A DNA stretch of 64,000 bases. It comes from Janthinobacterium sp. 61. Lineage in GTDB: Bacteria; Pseudomonadota; Gammaproteobacteria; Burkholderiales; Burkholderiaceae_D. The notes beneath the pieces were generated by a model, which saw only the letters and a list, made by a program, of their open reading frames with translations, ran no database searches and was not told where the DNA came from. The translations under genes were made by a program, and so were the position numbers. This document shows, in pieces, positions 8,090 through 15,989 of the stretch (its first letter is position 1; each line of letters begins with the position of its first letter). Location: assembly GCF_002846335.1 (NCBI RefSeq), contig NZ_PJMQ01000001.1:62001-126000 (forward strand), in the 5' to 3' direction.

Positions 8090-9625
8090 TCAAGCGGCGC
8101 GCGGCGGATAGACGCGCGTCGGCAGGATGGGAATGATCAGGATCATGGCCAGCGCGATGGCGGCCACGGTGAGGTACAGGTCGGACGAGGTCAGGGTGAC
8201 GACTTGCGCATGCATGCGCTGTGCCAAACCCGGTACGTCCACGGCGGTCGGCAGGTTGCCCAGGCGCTCGCTGAGCACCGTCGAATGGAAATGGTTGCGG
8301 CGCGTGATCAGCGCATCGAGCACGCCGGTGGCGACGACGGCCGACATGCCCTTGATGGTGTTGAACCAGGCCGAGGCGAATGGGCCATCCTGCGGCGCCA
8401 GGCCCGTGGTGGCCAGCAGCAGCAAGGGAATCACGGCCATGGGTTGCGCAAAGATCTGCACCGCTTGCAGCAGGTAGAAATGCGTGCGTATCCAGTCCGG
8501 CGACATGCGCGCTCCGAGCACGCAGGACAGGGCCAGCAGGGCCAGGCCGATGGCCAGTACCCAGCGGCAGTCGACTGCGCGGATATTGCACAGGGCGGCC
8601 ACCAGCGGCAGGGCGATCAACTGCGGCAGCGCCACCATCAGCATCACGGGTGCCGTTTGCAGCGGGCGATACGCGTGCACCTGCGCCAGGTAGGACGAGG
8701 GAATCAGGATTACGGCCAGCAGCACGAACAGCACGCCGCCCAGGGTCAGCAGGGCGTGGCTGAGGTTGCGCCGCGACAGCAGCTGCAGTTTGAAGAACGG
8801 CAGCGGATGCGACCACTCGTTGATGAAAAACAGCACCAGCAGCAGGAGACCGCCCCCCAGCAGCACGCAGATCAGCGGCGAGGCGAACCATGCCAGGCGC
8901 TCGCCCTGCAGCATGCCGACCACCAGCATGCTGATGGCGGGCAGGCCAAGCAGCAGGCCGCGCCAGTCGAACTGGCGGAAGCGCTCCAGGCGCAGCGGGT
9001 CTTGCGGCAAGCCCCAGGACACCATCAGCAGAGCGACGATGCTGCCCGGGACGACTTGCCAGAAGGCCCATTGCCAGCCCAGGTACTCGGTCCAGAAGGC
9101 CGCCAGCGGCGTGCCCAGGCTCGGGCCAAAGGTGGCGCTCAGCGCATAGCCGCCCAGGCCATACAGCTTGATATTCGGCGGCAGGAAGCGCAGCGCCACC
9201 GTCATCAGCATGGGCGGCAGGGCGCCGCCGGCCGCGCCCTGCACCACGCGCAGGAACATCAGCACGGACAGGTTCGGTGCGAACGGGCATAGCAGGCCGG
9301 CGGCCATGCAGACGAGGATGGCGGTGGCCGTCAGGCGGCGCAGCGAGAAGGTGACGGAGCACCACGGCGCAAACGCCATGGCCGACACCGAGGCGGCCGC
9401 ATACAGGACGACGAGCCAGCTGGCGTCGTCGCGCGCGATGCCCATGGCGCCGCGGATGTCGGCCAGCGCGACCTTGGTGATGTTTTCATTCAGGCCGGAC
9501 ACCAGCACGGCCAGCAGCACGCCGGCCAGGCCCGTGGCCAGGCGCAGGCCGAAAACGGGGGGCGCGGGCGGTGAAGGGGGAGGCGGCGCCGTCGGGACGG
9601 CGCCGGGTAGCAGTACAGCGGACAC
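8090..9625 (-). CDS. DHA2-family MFS drug exporter (EmrB-like)
   Basis: A 511-residue multi-spanning protein with about 14 membrane helices, the DHA2 (EmrB/FarB) topology. After a Pro-rich N-terminus the first helix holds the L-N-E-N-I-T-K-V-A-L-A-D-I pattern. Compared with classic EmrB it is of the subgroup found with NodT-like channels. It starts at GTG 9625 with GGAG about 10 bases upstream. It opens the operon MFS-HlyD-NodT-unknown and lies 117 bp downstream of a LysR gene on the same strand. Inferred role: proton-driven export of aromatic or lipophilic compounds across both membranes. Confidence 0.92.
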   Translation of the reverse strand: MSAVLLPGAVPTAPPPPSPPAPPVFGLRLATGLAGVLLAVLVSGLNENITKVALADIRGAMGIARDDASWLVVLYAAASVSAMAFAPWCSVTFSLRRLTATAILVCMAAGLLCPFAPNLSVLMFLRVVQGAAGGALPPMLMTVALRFLPPNIKLYGLGGYALSATFGPSLGTPLAAFWTEYLGWQWAFWQVVPGSIVALLMVSWGLPQDPLRLERFRQFDWRGLLLGLPAISMLVVGMLQGERLAWFASPLICVLLGGGLLLLVLFFINEWSHPLPFFKLQLLSRRNLSHALLTLGGVLFVLLAVILIPSSYLAQVHAYRPLQTAPVMLMVALPQLIALPLVAALCNIRAVDCRWVLAIGLALLALSCVLGARMSPDWIRTHFYLLQAVQIFAQPMAVIPLLLLATTGLAPQDGPFASAWFNTIKGMSAVVATGVLDALITRRNHFHSTVLSERLGNLPTAVDVPGLAQRMHAQVVTLTSSDLYLTVAAIALAMILIIPILPTRVYPPRAA

Positions 9626-9742
9626 AGGGAACTCCGTGGATGAGAATCAGTCCACGCAGTATAGGTAGCCGTTAATCTTGTGAAAATTGATAATTAATGA
9701 AGTCTGAATTGCGTCTGGTGCAATGATGCTGGGGCTCAGACC

Positions 9743-10663
9743 CTAAGCGTCCGGCGGCGCGCTGCCGCACAGCTCCTTGATCATGCGGCGCAGCCAGCGG
9801 TGCGCATGGTCGTGATCGAGGCGCGGGTGCCAGGCCTGAAACACGTCGACATCGTCGACGGGAATGGGCAGCGGGAACTGGCGTAGCTTCAAGCCCAGCC
9901 GCTCGACGATGGGCAGCAGGGGCGCAGGCATCAGCGGCAGCAGCAGGCGCGAATCGGCGACGGCGAAGATGGCAGACTGAAAATTGGGCGTGATCAGCGA
10001 GACTCGGCGCGCGTAGCCCCGCTCGGCCAGGGCCGTGTCGAACGGGCCGCGCGCCAGGCCGCGCCGCGAGACGCTGATATGTTCGTGCTCGGTAAAGCTG
10101 TCGAGGTTGATGGGGCCGTCGAAGATCGGATGGTCGCTGCGGGCGATGCCGACAAAGCTGCTGGAAAACAGATGCTGCAGCTTGATGTCTGGTGCAAAGG
10201 CGCGCCGGGCGCTGATGTACAGGTCGATGCGGCCCGCGTGCAGGGCGTCGTTTTCCGTGGCGCCATCGCCTTCTGGCACGAAGCGCAGCGCCGTGTGCGG
10301 CGCATGGATGGCCAGCAGGTCGCGCAGTTTGCCGCCATACGCGCCGACAAATACGTCGTTGGCGCACAGGCTGAAGGTACGTTCCAGCGTGCGCAGGTCG
10401 ATTTCCCGGCCGGAAGTGAAGACGGCGTGCGCCTGCTCCACAACGCTGCGCACCTGCTCGCGCAATTCCAGCGCGCGCGGGGTGGGCGTCAGGCCGCGTC
10501 CGGAGCGTACAAAGACGGGGTCGCCGATGGCGTCGCGGATGCGCGACAGGGTGCGGCTCATGGCCGGTGCGCTCAAATTCATGCGCCGCGCGGCGGCCAC
10601 GGCGCTGCCTTCCTCGAGCAGGATGTCGAGGGCAACGAGCAGGTTCAGGTCGGGGAGTTTCAT
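9743..10663 (-). CDS. LysR-family transcription regulator
   Basis: A 306-residue LysR regulator. The N-terminal winged helix-turn-helix covers residues 1-60, with A-A-R-R-M-N-L-S-A-P-A-M-S-R as recognition helix, and the V-F-V-R-S-G-R-G-L-T-P-T turn of the NodD/SyrM-like subgroup. The rest is a periplasmic-binding-like sensor domain. It lies just upstream of, and on the same strand as, the MFS efflux operon, so it probably controls that operon; LysR regulators usually act divergently, so this same-strand placement is slightly atypical. The inducer is unknown. Confidence 0.9.
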   Translation of the reverse strand: MKLPDLNLLVALDILLEEGSAVAAARRMNLSAPAMSRTLSRIRDAIGDPVFVRSGRGLTPTPRALELREQVRSVVEQAHAVFTSGREIDLRTLERTFSLCANDVFVGAYGGKLRDLLAIHAPHTALRFVPEGDGATENDALHAGRIDLYISARRAFAPDIKLQHLFSSSFVGIARSDHPIFDGPINLDSFTEHEHISVSRRGLARGPFDTALAERGYARRVSLITPNFQSAIFAVADSRLLLPLMPAPLLPIVERLGLKLRQFPLPIPVDDVDVFQAWHPRLDHDHAHRWLRRMIKELCGSAPPDA

Positions 10664-10741
10664 GCGGCGATTATAGCCCTTGGGCCAACGCCAGCGCTGC
10701 GCCGGCAGGACGCCGGCGCAGAGGGAGATGCTACTGCTGGA

Positions 10742-11440
10742 TTACTCGGCTGCCGGCTCGGCGCCGCAGCATTTCTTGAACTTCTTGCCGCTGCCACAAG
10801 GGCAGTCGTCGTTACGGCCCACTTTTGGCTCTTCGCGCTTCATGGTTTGCACGGGTGCCTTGCGGCGCGGTACCCAGAAACGGTGGATGGCCGGCAGGTT
10901 CGCTTCCAGTTCCTGCGCCAGCTTGTGCGCCTTGACCGGGTCTTCCACCAGTTTCAGTTCTTCTTCCTTGATTTCGTCGGCGCCCAGCAGGTAGATTGGC
11001 TGCATCAGCTCGGCTACTTCGGAATCCCAGATTTCGTTCCACGAGCCAGGACGCAGTTCCATGCCGTCCCAGAAGCCCCAGCACCAGGCTTCGGCGTCGA
11101 TCAGGGTCTGGCCTTCGTAGTCGTGTTCGACGAACAGGGCCTCGAATTCCTTCGGTGCGACTTCAAACGTCACCAGCACTTCGTTCATGAAGCGCATGAT
11201 CAGGTTGACGATGCGCTCTTCTTCCTTGCTGTTCTTGAATTTTGGTGCATCTTCGGCATCTTCGCCCCAGACGCGCGGCAACCACTCTGCCGGCATGATC
11301 GGTTCCGGGCCGATGGCCACCGCCGTCAGATAGCCGTGCAGCATATCCATGGTCATCGCGTCTTCGGAGCAGCGGTCCGACAACAGGAATTGGTCTAATT
11401 CGTCAAATTCTTTTTCTGATAATGGCTGTTCGAGTTGCAT
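10742..11440 (-). CDS. YecA/UPF0149 family protein with SEC-C zinc motif
   Basis: A 232-residue acidic protein. Residues 1-190 form a UPF0149 (YgfB/YecA) helical domain with the M-L-H-G-Y-L-T-A-V sequence near residue 35. The C-terminus carries a SEC-C zinc-binding tail of the form [13 protein letters not shown], as also found at the end of SecA. Known SEC-C proteins bind zinc and may contact ribosomes or SecB-like partners. It stands alone between the LysR gene and the divergent srkA. Confidence 0.9.
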   Translation of the reverse strand: MQLEQPLSEKEFDELDQFLLSDRCSEDAMTMDMLHGYLTAVAIGPEPIMPAEWLPRVWGEDAEDAPKFKNSKEEERIVNLIMRFMNEVLVTFEVAPKEFEALFVEHDYEGQTLIDAEAWCWGFWDGMELRPGSWNEIWDSEVAELMQPIYLLGADEIKEEELKLVEDPVKAHKLAQELEANLPAIHRFWVPRRKAPVQTMKREEPKVGRNDDCPCGSGKKFKKCCGAEPAAE

Positions 11441-11653
11441 GGCTTGCTCTTTGTATTGAATGTAAGCCGCCAGTATACGCTGAGCTGCGGCTTACCGCCG
11501 AATAACCCCCAATTAAACCTGCTGCACGTCGTGATTTTTCATCTCCGCTGCTCACTGCAGCAAAGTACAGTTCCGCTTCTCGACGCCAACTCCCTTCCAC
11601 TGGCGAGGGTTTTCTCAGGTGTAATCAGCATGATTTTTTGTGCGCGCCTTACA

Positions 11654-12676
11654 ATGTCGCTTATGCACAATGAAAACCAGCCGCACGAGGACGACCGGCC
11701 CGTCCATCCCTTTTCCGCCCTGAGCCCCGATTGCGTCCTCGACGCCCTCGATAGCGTGGGACTGCGCGGCGATGGCCGCCTGCTGGCGCTCAACAGCTAT
11801 GAAAACCGTGTCTACCAGGTGGGCATCGAAGACAGCGCGCCCCTGGTGGCCAAGTTTTACCGCCCCAAGCGCTGGAGCGATACGGCCATCCTGGAAGAAC
11901 ACGCGTTCGTGTCCGAGCTGGTCGAACGCGAAATCCAGGTGGTGCCGGCGCTGGAAATCAATGGCAGCACCTTGCACCAGTACCAGGGCTTCCGCTTTGC
12001 CGTCTTCCCCCGTCACGGAGGCCGCGCGCCCGAGCTGGACGACCCTGCCACCCTGGAATGGACAGGGCGCTTCATCGGCCGTATCCATGCCGTCGGCGCA
12101 CTGTCCACCTACAAGGAGCGGCCGGCGCTCGATCACCAGACGTTTGGCGTCGAGCCGCGCGAGTTTTTGCTGGAGGGAAATTTCCTGCCGCCCGAACTGC
12201 TGGCCGCGTATTCCAGCGTGGCGCAGCAGGCGCTCGATGGCGTCAAGCGCTGCTATGACCGCGCGGGCGACGTGGCCGTACTGCGCACGCATGGCGATTG
12301 CCATGGCGGCAACGTGCTGTGGACGGACGCAGGTCCCCATTTCGTCGATTTCGACGATAGCCGCATGGGCCCGGCCATCCAGGACCTGTGGATGATGCTG
12401 TCTGGGGAGCGGGGCGACATGGTGCGCCAGATGAGCGACATCCTGGCCGGCTACGAAGACTTTTGCGATTTCGACCCGCGCCAGCTATACCTGGTCGAAG
12501 CGCTGCGCACCCTGCGCCTGATCCATTATTCGGCCTGGCTGGCGCGCCGCTGGGACGACCCCGCCTTTCCCGTTGCCTTCCCGTGGTTTAACACGCAGCG
12601 CTACTGGCAAGACCGCATCCTTGAACTCAGGGAGCAAGTTGCCCTGATGGACGAAGCGCCGCTCTGGCCAATTTAA
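11654..12676 (+). CDS. srkA: stress response kinase A (YihE/SrkA)
   Basis: A 340-residue aminoglycoside-phosphotransferase-fold kinase. The Brenner motif H-G-D-C-H-G-G-N is at about residue 213, the metal-binding V-D-F-D-D at about 231, and the N-terminal lobe has L-V-A-K-F-Y-R-P, with the ATP-anchoring lysine. In E. coli SrkA is a Ser/Thr kinase that counters MazEF-linked death during stress. The reading frame is open back to 11435, but homology begins only near ATG 11654 or ATG 11663. No ribosome site is clear; TACAAT at 11650-11655 could be a -10 box, which would make the ATG at 11663 leaderless. Its stop codon lies inside the palindromic element at 12671. Confidence 0.9.
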   Translation: MSLMHNENQPHEDDRPVHPFSALSPDCVLDALDSVGLRGDGRLLALNSYENRVYQVGIEDSAPLVAKFYRPKRWSDTAILEEHAFVSELVEREIQVVPALEINGSTLHQYQGFRFAVFPRHGGRAPELDDPATLEWTGRFIGRIHAVGALSTYKERPALDHQTFGVEPREFLLEGNFLPPELLAAYSSVAQQALDGVKRCYDRAGDVAVLRTHGDCHGGNVLWTDAGPHFVDFDDSRMGPAIQDLWMMLSGERGDMVRQMSDILAGYEDFCDFDPRQLYLVEALRTLRLIHYSAWLARRWDDPAFPVAFPWFNTQRYWQDRILELREQVALMDEAPLWPI

Positions 12677-12780
12677 GCGCGCGATAAAACGCCCATGGCG
12701 GCGTTGCATTGCCTAGGCGTACTATTCGTACTGCCTTCGGCAATGCGCCTTGCCTTGAGTATTTTCTCGGACGCTTAAAT
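12671..12780. repeat. 110-bp palindromic element with ATTTAAGCG ends
   Basis: The stretch begins ATTTAAGCGC and ends ACGCTTAAAT, giving 9-bp terminal inverted repeats. Nested inside are TTGCATTGCC (12694-12703) facing GGCAATGCGC (12739-12748), and GTAC pairs around a small central loop (12719-12731). Most of the element can fold into one long imperfect hairpin. It encodes nothing. The left end supplies the stop codon of srkA (TAA at 12674-12676). It looks like a dispersed REP/MITE-type element and may also terminate transcription. Confidence 0.75.
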
Positions 12781-12797
12781 CCCAGCCAAATCCTGAA

Positions 12798-12819
12798 AAG
12801 AGCGGTAAAAGTCGCTCTT
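12798..12819. terminator. small hairpin between srkA and the coiled-coil gene
   Basis: AAGAGCG (12798-12804) and CGCTCTT (12813-12819) are perfect 7-bp arms around an 8-base A-rich loop. The following bases are only moderately T-rich (CTTG), so it is a weak terminator candidate or a processing hairpin rather than a certain terminator. Confidence 0.4.
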
Positions 12820-12908
12820 CTTGCCGTGCTGATTTGCATGTGCTTGCTCGATAATGGTGTTAATAAATTCCCATAAGCAACGGAATTCACCCGAATAAGC
12901 GAGAAATC

Positions 12909-15332
12909 ATGCAAGCACAGCAAAATCAGCGCCAGGCCGCCTCCCTCACCGTCGCGTATTCCGCCGACGACGAGTTCGACCAGGACAGCATGGTCTCGCT
13001 GCATGATTTCAAGGACCTGGAGCGCAAGGCGGAAGCGCCAGTTGTCGCCAACACGCCAGCACTGCAAGCCGAGCCGGCAGCGGAAGCCGACAGCAAGGCG
13101 CCTGTCGCCGAACGCCAAAAAATGGAATTGAAAGCCATCCACGAGGCGATTGCCCGCGTGGAGGCGGAAGCGAAGGCCACCTGTGCCGCCGAAAGCCGCG
13201 CGCTGGCCGAGGCGCGCGTGCGCTCGCTGGCCGAGGACCGCGCCGCCATCGATGCCGCCGCCGCCGCCGCCGCACAGCAAAATGCGCAGGCCGCCGAAGA
13301 AGCCATTGCCGCCAACCGCGAACGTCTCGATACCATGCGCGCCGCCGCGCAAGCCAGCGTGGCCCGTCTGGAAGCGGTCAAGCAGGAGACGGCCGAACTG
13401 CGCGCCCGCGTGGAGTCCGATAATGCCATCCGCCTGGCTGCGGAACAGCGTTCGCGCGCCGAGCAGGAAAGCCGTTTGCGCGCCAGCGAGCAGGTGGCCG
13501 TGCAGTCGGAGCTGGCCGAACAGGCCGCCCGCGCCGCCGAAGAATTGCAGGTGCAGACGGAGCAGGCCCGCCTGCAAGCCGTCGAGCGCGTCGCCGCCGT
13601 GCAGGCGGCCAAGGACGAAATGGTGGGTATCGCCTCAGCCGATGCCCGGGTCGCCGTGCTGGCGCGCGAACGCGAGCGCCATGCGCACGGTGCGCGCCAG
13701 ACGGCGCAGATGCTGGCCGAAGCGGAAAGCGAAGCGCTGGACTTGACGGTGCAGCGCGAGCGCGCCGACCAGATCGCGCTGGAATCGGCCTTTAACCGGG
13801 CAGCCGCCGAAGTGCGCGCCCTGGAAGAAGCGCGCGCGCTGGCGCACCTGGAACAGGAACGCGAAGCCATCGCCCTGGCGCAGGCGGAATCGGAACGCCA
13901 TGCGGCGCAGTCTCTGCGTCTGCGCCTGCAGACGGAAAAGGAATTGCGCGACGCAGCCATCCACCGAGAGCGCCTGGAAATGGTCGCCGTCGCCAGCGCG
14001 CAGGCGCGCCGCGATGCCGACGTGCGCATCCTTGCCGCCACCGAGGCGCGCATCGAGGTGGACCGACAGTTGCGCGCCGTGGCGCTGGCCCGCGTGGCCG
14101 CCGAACAGGATGCGGAAATCGCCGGCCACGCCAAGCTGGAAGCGGAAACGGCCGCCCTCGAAGAAACCAGGGCACGCGAAGCGGCCGAGCAGGCAGCCGC
14201 CGTGGCAGCGGCCCGCGAACTGGAAGAGCAGCAGCGCGCCGCCAGCCTGGCGCAGGAACGCGCCGAACTGGCGCGCCAGGCGTCGGAACTGGCTGCCATC
14301 CAGAACGATGCCGAGCAGGCCGAGGTCGATGCCGGCAAGGCTACAGTGGCAATGCAGGCGCAGGCATCGCAACTGGCGCAGGAAAAAGCCCGCCAGGCAG
14401 AGCAACTGCTGCAAGCCGAGCAGGAGCGCCTGGCTGCCGAACAAGCCGCCATCGTGGCATTGAAAGAGAAACTGGAAGCGGAAGCGCTGGCGTTCAACGC
14501 GGCGCAGGAACGCATCGCCGCCGAAGGCGCGCAAGCTGAACTGCTGCGCGGCCAGCATGCGGCCGAGCAGGCCTTGCGGGAAGCGGCGCAAAAGGAAGCC
14601 GACGCTATCCGCATCCTGATGGATCAGGCGCTGGTCGAGGGCGAGCAGAAAGCCGCTGCCGCGCAAGCCGTGCAGGCGCAGGCGCGCCTGGCCGTGGAAC
14701 TGGGCCAGGTGCATAGCGAGCGCGCCCGCGTGGAGGAAGACAAAGCCCTGGCAGCCGACGCGCTGCTGGCATCCGAACGCGATTTCGTCGCCGCGGAGCG
14801 CGAGTCGCTGGCGCTGATCGCGCAAAAACTGGTGCAGCAGCGCCAGACCAGCAGTGCCGAAGAGCGCGCCTCGCAAGCCATCGCCGGCCGTCTGGAAGCG
14901 GAAAAGCAGGCGACGGCGGCCGCCGAAGCGCGCGCCGCCACGGAACAGCAGGCGCTCGACGCCATGCGCCAGCGCGAGCAGCTGGAACGGACCGCGCAGC
15001 AAGCGGCCAGCGAGAAACTCGCCGCGCAGCAAGCCTTGCTGGCCAGCGCCCAGGCCCATGCGGCCCTGCAGCGCAAGGCCGCCGAGACCACGCGCGCGAT
15101 GGCTGCGGCCAAGCAGCAATTGCTGGACCTGGAAACGGCGCGCGCGCAGCAGCAAGAGCGCGAACTGGCCGCCCTGCGCGCCAGCCTGGAGCAGCCGCAA
15201 ACTGTCTTTTCCAACTCCTTGAGCGCCGCCCGTGCGAAAGCCGAACAAGTGAGCTCGGCGAGTTTGACGCGCGAAGTGATTGAGCGCTTGACGCAGCCTA
15301 ACGAGGCAGGTGCCGTCTGGCGTTCGCGCTAG
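12909..15332 (+). CDS. 807-residue Ala/Glu/Gln-rich coiled-coil protein, unknown
   Basis: I do not recognise a named family. After about 60 residues of mixed composition (with acidic D-D-E-F-D-Q-D and a short S-L-H-D-F-K-D-L motif), nearly the whole protein is long alpha-helix: repeated E-Q-A-A, A-E-A-A and R-E-R-A-E-L blocks give heptad-like coiled coil over about 700 residues. There is no signal peptide, membrane helix or recognisable head domain; the C-terminus is a short basic tail. Base composition is high-GC like its neighbours. It stands alone, with a purine-rich AGCGAGAAA ahead of the ATG. A filament-forming, scaffold or cytoskeletal (bactofilin- or crescentin-like in role) function is possible but unproved. 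Confidence 0.8.
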   Translation: MQAQQNQRQAASLTVAYSADDEFDQDSMVSLHDFKDLERKAEAPVVANTPALQAEPAAEADSKAPVAERQKMELKAIHEAIARVEAEAKATCAAESRALAEARVRSLAEDRAAIDAAAAAAAQQNAQAAEEAIAANRERLDTMRAAAQASVARLEAVKQETAELRARVESDNAIRLAAEQRSRAEQESRLRASEQVAVQSELAEQAARAAEELQVQTEQARLQAVERVAAVQAAKDEMVGIASADARVAVLARERERHAHGARQTAQMLAEAESEALDLTVQRERADQIALESAFNRAAAEVRALEEARALAHLEQEREAIALAQAESERHAAQSLRLRLQTEKELRDAAIHRERLEMVAVASAQARRDADVRILAATEARIEVDRQLRAVALARVAAEQDAEIAGHAKLEAETAALEETRAREAAEQAAAVAAARELEEQQRAASLAQERAELARQASELAAIQNDAEQAEVDAGKATVAMQAQASQLAQEKARQAEQLLQAEQERLAAEQAAIVALKEKLEAEALAFNAAQERIAAEGAQAELLRGQHAAEQALREAAQKEADAIRILMDQALVEGEQKAAAAQAVQAQARLAVELGQVHSERARVEEDKALAADALLASERDFVAAERESLALIAQKLVQQRQTSSAEERASQAIAGRLEAEKQATAAAEARAATEQQALDAMRQREQLERTAQQAASEKLAAQQALLASAQAHAALQRKAAETTRAMAAAKQQLLDLETARAQQQERELAALRASLEQPQTVFSNSLSAARAKAEQVSSASLTREVIERLTQPNEAGAVWRSR

Positions 15333-15456
15333 GCTCGAAGGTTGAAAACTTCCTGCCCACCCCCGCCGGCGATGGGAGAATTACGCTAACGATCGGCTGG
15401 CGGCTTCTCAGGCGATGGCGCAAGAATCTGCACATTGAATACATCTAGGAGGGGAG

Positions 15457-15480
15457 GCGCCGGCCCGGAAGGGCCGGCCG
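15457..15480. terminator. GC-rich hairpin between convergent genes
   Basis: GCCGGCCC (15459-15466, read with its flanking G-C pairs) faces GGGCCGGC (15471-15478) around a GGAA tetraloop. It sits between the end of the coiled-coil gene and the end of the minus-strand membrane protein. No T run follows on either strand, so terminator function is only possible. Confidence 0.4.
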
Positions 15481-15514
15481 GCGCGATGCTGCTGGAGTTG
15501 CTGGACTTGCGGTA

Positions 15515-15889
15515 TTACTGGCTCAGTACGACTTTGTCGGCAAAATACTCCGTCTCGCCGAAGCATTGCGTTGGCACACCCTTGTGCTGGCTGTAGGTGA
15601 CGAGGATGCGCTTGCCGGCGGCGGCCGACAGTTGCTTCGCCACTTCCTCGTCGCGCACGCTGAACTGGAATTTTTCAGGGATGGTGCCCGGCAGTGCCGT
15701 CAGCAGTAATTCACCCTCCCATGTCTTGCAAATCCAGCCCCGTTTGGAGAACTTTTGCAGGTAGCCCGCCCGTTCGCCTTCCGAGTACGAGAAGCTGAGG
15801 GCCATCCACGTGTAGGCCGCCAGCAGCAGGAAGCCGGCCACGAGGAAGATGACGAAGGCGAAGGTGACTTTTTTGGTCGTAGGGGTCAT
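15515..15889 (-). CDS. small single-pass membrane protein, unknown
   Basis: A 124-residue protein with one strong membrane helix at about residues 9-30, and the rest outside as a small domain with two cysteines (W-I-C-K-T-W and T-Q-C-F-G-E-T-E). The family is often present in Oxalobacteraceae without known function. It is the last gene on the minus strand of the Ter region, separated from terA by about 100 bp that contain a long hairpin, so it may be transcribed apart. A role in the Ter system is not supported by anything but position. Confidence 0.7.
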   Translation of the reverse strand: MTPTTKKVTFAFVIFLVAGFLLLAAYTWMALSFSYSEGERAGYLQKFSKRGWICKTWEGELLLTALPGTIPEKFQFSVRDEEVAKQLSAAAGKRILVTYSQHKGVPTQCFGETEYFADKVVLSQ

Positions 15890-15921
15890 GTTGACTTTTA
15901 TCGTTAAAGTGAAGAAAACCC

Positions 15922-15962
15922 GGGGTCAGACGGGGACGCCGAGTCCCGGCGAGTCTGACCCC
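15922..15962. repeat. GGGGTCAGAC / GTCTGACCCC hairpin
   Basis: Two perfect 10-bp arms (15922-15931 and 15953-15962) enclose a further inner stem GGGAC/GTCCC. The whole forms a 41-base hairpin just past the terA stop on the minus strand. The GGGGTCAGAC core looks like a dispersed REP-like sequence. It could protect or end the terA transcript; there is no T run. Confidence 0.6.
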
Positions 15963-15989
15963 AGCCTTCCGCTAGTGGTGTACGTACAC

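Noticed and set aside
11435..11653. N-terminal extension of SrkA
   Set aside because: The frame is open, but the translated stretch has no family similarity and there is a divergent promoter region to fit in; the start is placed at 11654.
12671..12780. Insertion sequence
   Set aside because: Terminal inverted repeats are present but the element is only 110 bp, with no transposase; at most a non-autonomous element.
12926..14614. 562-residue Ser/Ala/Cys-rich minus-strand frame
   Set aside because: Shadow of the repetitive Ala/Glu coiled-coil gene; the A-S-C-rich translation follows from the reverse reading of its codons.
13635..15248. 537-residue minus-strand frame
   Set aside because: Second antisense frame of the same coiled-coil gene; no ribosome site and no conserved motif.
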